From Alphaproteobacteria bacterium (GTDB lineage Bacteria; Pseudomonadota; Alphaproteobacteria; UBA3830), in assembly GCA_025998735.1 (NCBI GenBank), contig BNWJ01000076.1, positions 1-6,430 on the forward strand: DNA of 6,430 nucleotides. The letters are read 5' to 3'. The position numbers and the translations under genes are program-made. The notes under the pieces are model-generated. The model did not search any database. It was given only the letters and a program-made list of their open reading frames with translations, and was not told the origin of the DNA. Positions 1 through 4,390 of this stretch are shown here, piece by piece; within the stretch, counting starts at the first letter, position 1; each line of letters starts with the position of its first letter.

Positions 1-314
1 AGTCATCCTGCCTATACGCCGTTCGCTGCGCAGTCTCGCCCAAGTTGCTCTCTGCGCTTGTCCATAACACGTTGCAGCTGTTATGTTTTAACGAAGCCTT
101 TAGACTATCGACGCCTAATCGAACAGTCCACTTTCGTCGATCTCTCTACAACTCACCTGACATTTTCATAATGCCTCTTCCATTGCCGCTCAGCACCAGA
201 CGCTCTCGCTATCCAGCACCGCAAGGCGGTTTGATAAGTCTGCTTGGACAGTCCTTATCGGAGGGCCACTTCCTCCATCTTCATCGTGCCTTCGTCATGG
301 CACACCGGCGCTTT
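1..314. other. Left-edge region without a recognised gene
   Basis: This stretch lies downstream of the minus-strand repeat-protein gene and shares its higher G+C content. No reading frame with a plausible start and Shine-Dalgarno was found on either strand. The plus frame opening at position 45 runs antisense into the repeat-protein gene and has a shadow-like composition. A small perfect stem (ACCGC, loop AAG, GCGGT) sits at 218-230, but no clear T-tract follows it in the direction of the upstream gene, so it is not called a terminator. Confidence 0.4.
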
Positions 315-1076
315 TCATTCGGGCGGCGCTGGCGTTGTGTCCATGGCGAGGCATATTTGCTCTTCGACGATGTCCAGAAGTTTCTGCACAGTCCACCTAC
401 CAGGTGCGGTGAGGCGTTCAGAGGCGAGTTTAGTCAACGGGTCCCCGAGTTCTGGAGTAGCGAGGTCAGGCTTGGTCTCCAAGGTCTGAAGCAGCAGTTC
501 CGATCCCACCTCTCGATGTAAGTAATCAGGATGCGTCAAGAATTGCTTAAGCGTTTCGACAAGCGACGGGCTGCATAAGGCCGGATTGTGGGCCAGCACC
601 TGGCGTAGTGCCATCTGCAGGTTCCTGTAGGCCATAGGGTTCGAGGTTCTGGCCGCGCTCAATATGGACAGTAGCGCTTCGAGCAGCGCATCGTCCGCTA
701 GGTCATCATTGACTTCCACAGCGGCAAACAAAACCTCACTAGCGTACGCACGCGAGCTCTCGTCACGGAGCAGAGGTTGTAACATCCCGACTAGCTTCTG
801 ATTCGCCAAGTCATTTTGCTCTCTCAACAAGCGGAGTAGCCGGTCTCTGCCTAGGATCTGCATGTCTCGGTCAGAACTTCCAAGCATAGCGAGCAGAGTG
901 TCCCGCGTCGTGGTGTCATTCCATGTCCGGCAACACTTTGATTTAGTAGTTCCGTACGGAAATGACCATGTTTTAGCACGCGCAGGAAGCAGCGGTTTTT
1001 CAGCACCTTCAACAACTCCCAAGCTTGACATTACCACCGCGGCAACGCAAGCAACAATCAATTTATTCAGTTCCAT
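315..1076 (-). CDS. Secreted HEAT-like helical repeat protein, 253 aa
   Basis: The protein starts with a signal peptide: basic start MELNK, a hydrophobic stretch at residues 6-20, and a likely cleavage site around residues 23-25. A linker of about 30 residues with a CC pair (48-49) precedes a helical domain from about residue 57 to 245. The domain has a recurring motif of the type NDLA/DDLAxxxLxxxL near residues 88, 124, 164 and 202. The spacing is about 36-40 residues, as expected for two-helix HEAT/ARM-like repeats, which usually act as protein-binding scaffolds. The ATG is preceded by GGAG seven bases upstream (1084-1087 on the plus strand). No catalytic motif is visible. The gene is richer in G+C than ctrA and the right half of the window, which may reflect acquisition or simply constraint. 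A periplasmic or secreted binding role is inference; the partner is unknown. Confidence 0.75.
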   Translation of the reverse strand: MELNKLIVACVAAVVMSSLGVVEGAEKPLLPARAKTWSFPYGTTKSKCCRTWNDTTTRDTLLAMLGSSDRDMQILGRDRLLRLLREQNDLANQKLVGMLQPLLRDESSRAYASEVLFAAVEVNDDLADDALLEALLSILSAARTSNPMAYRNLQMALRQVLAHNPALCSPSLVETLKQFLTHPDYLHREVGSELLLQTLETKPDLATPELGDPLTKLASERLTAPGRWTVQKLLDIVEEQICLAMDTTPAPPE

Positions 1077-1110
1077 TTATTTACTCCATTTATCAAACAA
1101 AAACCATATT

Positions 1111-1125
1111 CAATATATCATATTG
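1111..1125. promoter_or_regulatory. Palindrome upstream of the repeat-protein gene
   Basis: The sequence CAATAT-ATC-ATATTG is a perfect 6-bp dyad with a 3-nt centre, located 35-49 bases upstream of the repeat-protein start codon. On the minus strand it overlaps AT-rich, -10-like sequence (GATATATTG) with a TTGATA-like hexamer upstream. It could be an operator over the promoter or just AT-rich symmetry. This is a low-confidence regulatory call. Confidence 0.25.
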
Positions 1126-1175
1126 TTTATCAAAAAATCAAGCAAAAAAGCGCAAAAATTGCAGAAAATATTCTG

Positions 1176-1213
1176 TAAAAAAGCGGCTTTTCATTTAAGA
1201 AAAGCCGTTTTCT
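1176..1213 (-). terminator. Strong, possibly bidirectional intrinsic terminator
   Basis: A perfect 9-bp stem (CGGCTTTTC at 1184-1192 with GAAAAGCCG at 1199-1207) closes a 6-nt loop. On the minus strand the stem is followed by CTTTTTT, a classical intrinsic terminator. On the plus strand it is followed by TTTTCT, so it may work both ways. It would stop minus-strand transcription coming from the decayed frame and ctrA side before the repeat-protein gene. A TAA stop of the decayed minus frame falls in its loop region. Confidence 0.7.
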
Positions 1214-1386
1214 CTGACATATTTGATTGTTTTCACAATGATTTCCTCATTGGTTGTAAGGCATGTAAAACTCTAGCTGCGCACCTTTGCACATCAGAAT
1301 CCATCAGTTGAAGCTTTGCGATTCCTCTTTACTTTCTCCAGGTCAAATGAGTCGCTGCCCATTATACGATAAATCGACGTCGACTT
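1195..1386 (-). pseudogene. Possible decayed small gene in three frames
   Basis: Reading the minus strand, one open frame with an ATG at 1362 gives MGSDSFDLEKVKRNRKAST and then stops. A frame shifted by one continues with MDSDVQRCAARVLHAL. The third frame continues with TNEEIIVKTIKYVRENGFS and a stop inside the terminator hairpin loop. The end-to-end order, similar character of the pieces and terminator-associated stop suggest the remains of one gene of about 60 residues with two frameshifts. No family is recognised. TATAAT overlaps the first ATG, so a promoter reading is also possible. The call rests on appearance only and could be chance. Confidence 0.25.
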
Positions 1387-1393
1387 TAGTCGA
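1380..1393. repeat. 14-bp perfect palindrome
   Basis: TCGACTTTAGTCGA is not completely self-complementary at its centre (TT), but its 6-bp arms TCGACT and AGTCGA are perfect. It abuts CGACGTCG, another palindrome, on its left. It lies in the gene-poor region between the decayed frame and ctrA. No function is assigned; it may be an operator or a recombination scar. Confidence 0.25.
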
Positions 1394-1481
1394 TAGCGGG
1401 TGATTTGGTGATAATTCCTTATAAACACCAGCGATGCAACAGCTCATCCCGAGCCACGACGCGGCATAGAATCCAGTTAGG

Positions 1482-1578
1482 AATTGTTACCAAATAAACT
1501 GGACACACCGCTTGCGTACAGATGAAGTGCCGTAGTTTCATCCACGACATCATCTGTCCACGTTATTCAGTAACAATT
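1482..1578. repeat. 97-bp unit with 24-bp imperfect terminal inverted repeats
   Basis: The left arm (1482-1505) and the reverse complement of the right arm (1555-1578) share AATTGTTAC, two mismatches, AATAA, three mismatches and GGACA, giving 19 of 24 matches. A second perfect 8-bp pair, ACAGATGA (1518-1525) with TCATCTGT (1550-1557), lies inside. The right member overlaps the right arm, so the RNA could fold in two alternative ways. It lies 42 bases downstream of the ctrA stop codon. It could be a miniature insertion element (terminal repeats, no coding capacity) or a structured 3' untranslated region of ctrA. No target duplication was found. Confidence 0.5.
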
Positions 1579-1619
1579 TCTTAAACAAAAGTCAGTATTC
1601 TCAATTTGGAATCTACAAC

Positions 1620-2369
1620 TTACACAGCTTCTGTGCTTTGTGAAAACGCCTCGTACTCAACATTAGAAGGTATTGCATTTTCGACATCACCGAGCGCTGA
1701 ATCTTTTATGGTATAACCGCGTCCCCAAATGGTTTCTATGTAGCACTCACCATCCATAGCATCCATTAATTTTTTCCTCAATTTACAGACGAAAACGTCT
1801 ATGATTTTCAATTCCGGTTCATCCATTCCACCGTAGAGATGATTAAGGAACATATCTTTTGTGAGAGTTGCGCCCTTTCTTAGGCAAAGTAGTTCCAATA
1901 TCGAATACTCTTTTCCGGTGAGATGCAACGGCTTTCCGTCTATATCTACACGCTTACTCTGTAGATTGACGACCATCCTACCTATTTTTATAATGGATTC
2001 CGCATGTCCCTTTGATCTTCTTATGACAGCTAATATCCTTGAGACCAATTCTTTCCCTTCAAACGGCTTGGTAACATAATCATCTGCGCCGATATTTAAA
2101 CACGTTACCTTGTCTTTACATTCCGAAAGCCCCGAAAGAACAACGACCGGCGTTCTAATGCTTGATGCTCTAAGTTTCCTTATGACATCCACACCATCTA
2201 TGTCAGGCAGCATAAGGTCGAGTATGATTCCGTCGTAATCGTAAATCTTACCAACCTCCAGTCCGTACTGCCCAAAACTAGTTGTGTCTACAGCAATTCC
2301 CTCCTTTCTCAGCAAGGCTTCAATGCTCTTTGACGTTTGGGTGTCATCCTCTATCAACAAAACTCTCAC
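1620..2369 (-). CDS. ctrA: CtrA cell-cycle response regulator, 249 aa
   Basis: This is an OmpR/PhoB-type two-component response regulator, the alphaproteobacterial master regulator that binds TTAA-N7-TTAA boxes to control cell division, replication or development. The receiver domain (about 1-118) has the acidic pocket E7-D8-D9, phospho-acceptor D51 in LDLMLPD, S79 and K101 in TKPF. The winged-helix DNA-binding domain (about 128-225) carries the CtrA hallmarks [43 protein letters not shown] and WGRGY. The start is GTG, set by a perfect AGGAGG (2375-2380 on the plus strand) five bases upstream. The protein is longer than the 231-residue Caulobacter protein. It has an acidic C-terminal tail of about 25 residues ending in EAV, not the Ala-Ala that ClpXP recognises in Caulobacter. 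The family assignment is very secure; the targets in this organism are unknown. Confidence 0.96.
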   Translation of the reverse strand: MRVLLIEDDTQTSKSIEALLRKEGIAVDTTSFGQYGLEVGKIYDYDGIILDLMLPDIDGVDVIRKLRASSIRTPVVVLSGLSECKDKVTCLNIGADDYVTKPFEGKELVSRILAVIRRSKGHAESIIKIGRMVVNLQSKRVDIDGKPLHLTGKEYSILELLCLRKGATLTKDMFLNHLYGGMDEPELKIIDVFVCKLRKKLMDAMDGECYIETIWGRGYTIKDSALGDVENAIPSNVEYEAFSQSTEAV

Positions 2370-2374
2370 AATTA

Positions 2375-2380
2375 CCTCCT
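2375..2380 (-). promoter_or_regulatory. Shine-Dalgarno of ctrA
   Basis: AGGAGG on the minus strand lies five bases before the GTG at 2369. This perfect match fixes the non-ATG start; no better ATG lies nearby in frame. Confidence 0.85.
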
Positions 2381-2444
2381 AATACAAAAAACACAAACCA
2401 CAACAACCCGGTCTGCATCCGTAACCATAAAAAAGGGTCATATC

Positions 2445-2462
2445 AGACTGGTATACAGGTCT
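2445..2462. promoter_or_regulatory. Imperfect 18-bp dyad in the ctrA upstream region
   Basis: AGACTGGTATACAGGTCT matches its reverse complement at 14 of 18 positions around a GTATAC centre. It lies about 75-95 bases upstream of the ctrA GTG, where an operator would be expected. The binding protein is unknown. Confidence 0.25.
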
Positions 2463-2480
2463 TTCGCACTGATAACCAAA

Positions 2481-2495
2481 TTAAAGAAACCTAAA
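2481..2495. promoter_or_regulatory. CtrA-box-like site upstream of ctrA
   Basis: TTAA-N7-TAAA matches the CtrA consensus TTAA-N7-TTAA at seven of eight defined bases with the correct seven-base spacing. It lies about 115 bases upstream of the ctrA start. CtrA autoregulates its own promoter in Caulobacter, so a feedback site here would make sense. In AT-rich sequence such matches also arise by chance. Confidence 0.3.
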
Positions 2496-2800
2496 ATACA
2501 AAAAGCCCATAACCTACACATTAGCGCTAGTTTACTAAAGTTTTATTAATAATTTAAATATATTTTTGAGCGTTTGGGTCACCATCTACTTACAATCCAG
2601 AGGAGCATTATGTGCGACGTAGGGGATAACTATACGGCTCAGCACCGTCATATCCAATAATCCATATGTGGTTTTACTCCAAATTATAACGTTGACGGCG
2701 CACTAGATATAATTATCCATTTTTGTTTCGCTGAAATTTGAGATGTTCCTGGCTGTGAATCAAAAAATTTGAAAAAAAACTCCAAAACGCGATTTTTTTA

Positions 2801-2828
2801 TTGTTTTATTAAGAAATTCGTGTATAAT
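2801..2828 (+). promoter_or_regulatory. Promoter of ssrA
   Basis: TTGTTT (2801-2806) and a perfect TATAAT (2823-2828) are separated by 16 bases. They predict transcription starting near 2835, just upstream of the tmRNA acceptor piece. The match to the sigma-70 consensus and the position make this the likely ssrA promoter. Confidence 0.65.
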
Positions 2829-2917
2829 GGCAGATGTTATCTATTGATGACTATGGTAATAAACGTCGTGACAAATAGGTGACGTGGACCCGGGGGCAGA
2901 GCCCGGCACCTCCACCA

Positions 2918-2928
2918 AGACTCTTTAC
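2918..2928 (+). other. Internal transcribed spacer of the permuted tmRNA
   Basis: These eleven bases separate the CCA end of the acceptor piece from the first G of the coding piece. In permuted tmRNAs this spacer is removed by RNase processing, giving two molecules held together by base pairing. Its borders follow from the 7-bp acceptor stem. Confidence 0.75.
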
Positions 2929-3040
2929 GGGGGTGAATAGATTCGACACGCATTGAAAAACTCGATTTTTACTCGTGATGGTTTACGTTATAGAACTAAA
3001 CATTATAAATGCTATTAAACCAGATAGCTATGAAGCGTTG

Positions 3041-3088
3041 TGCGAGAAGATTCGCCTACTGGCGGATCAGATCGGTCGCGATCTCGCA
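3041..3088 (+). repeat. Compact palindromic fold inside the tmRNA coding piece
   Basis: TGCGAGA (3041-3047) pairs perfectly with TCTCGCA (3082-3088). Between them GATTCGCC (3049-3056) pairs with GGCGGATC (3061-3068) over a TACT loop with one G-U pair. AGATCG (3069-3074) pairs with CGATCT (3079-3084) over a GTCG loop, which competes with the outer stem. This segment lies where pseudoknot PK1 is expected, just before the resume codon. It may be PK1 in an elaborated form or an inserted palindromic element. Confidence 0.5.
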
Positions 3089-3103
3089 AATGGCAAGTTT
3101 GTC

Positions 3104-3154
3104 GCGTTAAACGACAACATTGCCGATGTGGGGATGGCGCAAAAAGCAGCATAA
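3104..3154 (+). other. tmRNA tag reading frame
   Basis: From GCG (3104) to TAA (3152) the frame encodes ALNDNIADVGMAQKAA. The ALNDN start resembles the ANDN start common in alphaproteobacterial tags with one extra codon (TTA). The Ala-Ala end fits the ClpXP degron, but lysine before it is unusual, since most tags have a hydrophobic residue there. An alternative resume codon is GCA at 3086 in the same frame, giving a longer tag beginning ANGKFV. GTC before GCG favours 3104. Confidence 0.65.
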
Positions 3155-3167
3155 CACTTCGCGGTCA

Positions 3168-3192
3168 GGGGAGCCGGGCAACAGAACTCCCC
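3168..3192 (+). terminator. Hairpin at the end of ssrA
   Basis: GGGGAG (3168-3173) pairs with CTCCCC (3187-3192) over a 13-nt loop. It sits 13 bases after the tag stop codon, so it is either the ssrA terminator stem or a 3' processing structure. Only GTATTT follows before the insertion element begins at 3199, so any original T-tract may have been displaced by that insertion. Confidence 0.45.
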
Positions 3193-3227
3193 GTATTTGA
3201 GAGTTTTCAATTAAATATAGTGTGTGA

Positions 3228-3257
3228 TATAATGCCAATAAGTATTGAAATAGGAGA
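3228..3257 (+). promoter_or_regulatory. Transposase -10 box and Shine-Dalgarno
   Basis: TATAAT at 3228-3233 and AGGAGA at 3252-3257, five bases before the ATG at 3263, form a compact expression signal for the transposase. The upstream -35 would fall within the left inverted repeat, as is usual in small insertion sequences. Confidence 0.55.
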
Positions 3258-3595
3258 GTATTATGCACTGTAGGTATTGTGGATTGGATAGCAGTTACAA
3301 GAATGGTTTTGTCAAAGGAAAACAGAGATATAAATGCAAAAACTGCGGGAAGAATTTTCAAGAGAAAGATGGGAGAACAAAAGGGTCAACATTGACAAAG
3401 CAGGCTCTTGCGATAGCCTTGTATACAATGTGTCGGGCATCATATAATTTTCTTGCTAAGAAGATTTTCAAATGTTCTCCGACAACGATAATGAACTGGA
3501 TAAAAAAAGGAGCAAAGACTGCAAGAATGCCTAAAATTTCAGACGATATTAAGGAGCTAGAGTTTGATGAAATGTGGCATTTTCTAGAACGAAAA

Positions 3596-3603
3596 GAAAA
3601 CCA
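3596..3603 (+). repeat. Target-site duplication, left copy
   Basis: GAAAACCA precedes the miniature element and is repeated exactly at 3850-3857. Eight bases is within the 8-9 bp range of the IS1 family. Confidence 0.88.
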
Positions 3604-3849
3604 GAGAGTTTTCACATAAATATAGCAGCCCAAAGAAGCTCATTTATCAGCCTAAAGACGAGTTTTTAGCTTCATTAATTCGCATTTTTGTAATAGACTG
3701 ATTTATCAGCAAAAACGTGAAAAACGCGCCTCAGTTTTGTCTTCTGCAGTAAGAATGCTTACGTTTTTCTTGAAGTCAATTGAGCCTGTTTTGTTGAAAT
3801 TCCAAAGTTTTCCGCCAGCTTGCTCGACTATATTTGTCTGAAAACTCTC
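3604..3849. mobile_element. 246-bp non-autonomous IS1-like element (MITE-like)
   Basis: The terminal inverted repeats (3604-3625 and 3828-3849) match at 20 of 22 positions and are nearly the same as the left end of the surrounding IS1-like element (3199-3220). Exact 8-bp duplications GAAAACCA flank both sides, and removing the element plus one copy restores the transposase frame. It encodes no transposase, so it must have been mobilised in trans by a related copy. Inside are a direct repeat ATTTATCAGC (3642-3651, 3701-3710) and an open minus-strand frame of about 40 codons running inward from the right end, of unknown origin. Confidence 0.85.
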
Positions 3850-3857
3850 GAAAACCA
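3850..3857 (+). repeat. Target-site duplication, right copy
   Basis: GAAAACCA here is identical to 3596-3603 and continues directly into transposase codons KWIFKAVDR. Confidence 0.88.
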
Positions 3858-3898
3858 AAAATGGATATTTAAAGCTGTTGATAGGGTAAAAAAAAGCA

Positions 3899-4008
3899 CC
3901 CATTCAACACGGAAGTGCATCAAATAGCGACCTAGAATAGAGAGCGCTTTTGCGGATTTGGGCAAATCAGATGGTTCCGCAAAATGATGCACTTCATTTC
4001 TGAATGGG
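3899..4008. mobile_element. 110-bp palindromic inverted-repeat unit
   Basis: The left end CCCATTCA-N5-GAAGTGCATCA (3899-3922) is matched in reverse complement by TGATGCACTTC-N5-TGAATGGG (3985-4008), 19 of 24 positions. Directly inside the right arm, TCCGCAAAA (3976-3984) pairs with TTTTGCGGA (3948-3956), and the loop contains a further GATTTG/CAAATC hairpin. The unit is too short to code. Its ends differ from those of the IS1-like family, so it is a separate miniature element or a palindromic repeat. The transposase frame stops matching at its left border and does not resume on its right, and no target duplication is visible. A deletion probably accompanied or followed its arrival. Confidence 0.6.
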
Positions 4009-4314
4009 CGGGCGATTAACTACCACCAAAGATAACACTTTCTTCTCTCATTTCCAAGTCATTTCATCTAAAATTTAAATGCTGTGGAGGTTAATTTCAG
4101 GGAATTTGGGCTCAGCGAAAAATGAATATCTCACGCTCTCTTCTATACTGCGGAAATGCTGTAATTCCATGCAACACACCTCGCTGAAAGTTCATTTTAT
4201 TTTCGCACGAGGCCTAAGGATGTTGAAGTCTTAGCATTTTCTGATAAAAAACTAAAAAATCCTGAGATGATACTTGCAAAAGTGTTTAATATATTGCATC
4301 TTGTAAACTCCGAT
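4009..4314. other. Gene-free region before the tRNA
   Basis: No supported coding frame was found. An imperfect inverted pair (GCGAAAAATGAA near 4118 and TTCATTTTATTTTCGC near 4192) flanks about 60 bases. This region should carry the tRNA promoter. AT-rich hexamers lie near 4274-4295, but no pair with correct spacing was convincing. Confidence 0.35.
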
Positions 4315-4390
4315 GGGGTCATAGCTCAATTGGTAGAGCGCTACAATGGCATTGTAGAGGTCAGGGGTTCGACTCCCCTTGACTCCACCA
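4315..4390 (+). tRNA. tRNA-Ala (anticodon GGC)
   Basis: All arms fold. The acceptor stem is GGGGTCA/TGACTCC, with G3-U70 (the alanine identity pair). The D arm is GCTC/GAGC, and the anticodon stem CTACA/TGTAG holds loop ATGGCAT with anticodon GGC. The T arm is AGGGG/CCCCT with loop TTCGACT, followed by discriminator A. The CCA end is encoded. The tRNA is 76 nt long and reads GCC and GCU alanine codons. No other tRNA or rRNA gene is next to it in the window. Confidence 0.97.

Larger units (their letters stand above)
2381..2800. other. Intergenic region between ctrA and ssrA
   Basis: This AT-rich stretch must carry the ctrA promoter on the minus strand. Apart from the sites listed separately, I see no gene. 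A 16-codon open frame (ATG 2610 to TAA 2660) has a GAGGAG four bases upstream. It is too short to call without conservation; it may be a leader peptide or chance. Confidence 0.4.
2836..3192 (+). ncRNA. ssrA: Permuted two-piece tmRNA (ssrA)
   Basis: tmRNA rescues stalled ribosomes by acting first as an alanyl-tRNA and then as a short mRNA that adds a degradation tag. Here the 3' (acceptor) half comes first. It has a T stem CCGGG/CCCGG (2890-2894, 2902-2906) around a 7-nt loop GGCAGAG, then CACCTCC-A-CCA ending at 2917. An 11-nt spacer follows, then the 5' half from 2929: GGGGGTG pairs with CACCTCC over 7 bp, with a G-U at the third pair, the alanine identity element. GATTCGAC follows, as in the tmRNA D-arm region. 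CACG...CATT can pair with AGGTGACGTG upstream as helix P2. The tag resume codon is most likely GCG at 3104 (preceded by GTC as in E. coli), encoding ALNDNIADVGMAQKAA and TAA at 3152-3154. The 5' boundary is inferred from the promoter. The 3' boundary is approximate and placed at the end of the following hairpin. Confidence 0.9.
3199..3897 (+). mobile_element. IS1-like element, 3'-truncated and interrupted
   Basis: The left terminal inverted repeat (3199-3220, GAGAGTTTTCA, three variable bases, AAATATAG) contains a weak -35-like TTTTCA. It is followed by TATAAT (3228-3233), an AGGAGA ribosome site and an IS1-family transposase gene. The element is split by a related miniature element (3604-3849). 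Its recognisable sequence ends at the second inverted-repeat unit starting at 3899. The right end of this copy is missing, so its own target duplication cannot be seen. It starts only seven bases after the ssrA hairpin. Confidence 0.75.
3263..3897 (+). pseudogene. IS1-family transposase, disrupted by insertion and truncated
   Basis: The N-terminal part is InsA-like: a zinc ribbon C3-x2-C6 and C25-x2-C28, then a helix-turn-helix (about 46-82) ending in CSPTTIMNWIKKG. It runs without a frameshift into the InsB-like catalytic part, where D102 in ELEFDEMWHFL is the likely first DDE aspartate. IS1 itself needs a frameshift between InsA and InsB; this is a single-frame version. The frame is broken after codon 113 (N113; the CA of codon 114 is at 3602-3603) by the 246-bp element. 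Skipping that element and one target copy restores ENQKWIFKAVDRV, matching the family's WxxKAVDR region (3850-3888). Translation then leaves the family at the next insertion, so the remaining DDE residues are absent and the protein is dead. Confidence 0.85.

Noticed and set aside
45..521. 158-codon plus-strand open frame
   Set aside because: Its second half is antisense to the repeat-protein gene, there is no Shine-Dalgarno, and the Ser/Arg/His/Phe-rich composition is typical of a shadow frame.
862..1311. 149-codon plus-strand open frame
   Set aside because: It starts antisense inside the repeat-protein gene, crosses that gene's start region and a terminator hairpin, and has no ribosome site.
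2610..2660. 16-codon frame with GAGGAG upstream, between ctrA and ssrA
   Set aside because: It is too short to support as a gene without conservation; mentioned only in the intergenic entry.
2978..3154. 58-codon frame ending in the tmRNA tag, as an ordinary protein gene
   Set aside because: There is no Shine-Dalgarno, it lies inside the tmRNA coding piece, and its end is the tag. Reported as a tmRNA oddity and not as a CDS.
3040..3273. 77-codon plus frame across the tmRNA coding piece and the IS left end
   Set aside because: It joins an RNA gene to an insertion-element end and overlaps the transposase start; there are no coding features.
3706..3903. 65-codon minus frame across the miniature element's right end
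   Set aside because: It crosses the inverted repeat and target duplication, so it is not a native gene; only the part inside the element is noted as possible captured DNA.
3899..4008. Inverted repeats as part of a CRISPR array
   Set aside because: There are only two arms in opposite orientation, with no regular direct repeats or spacers.
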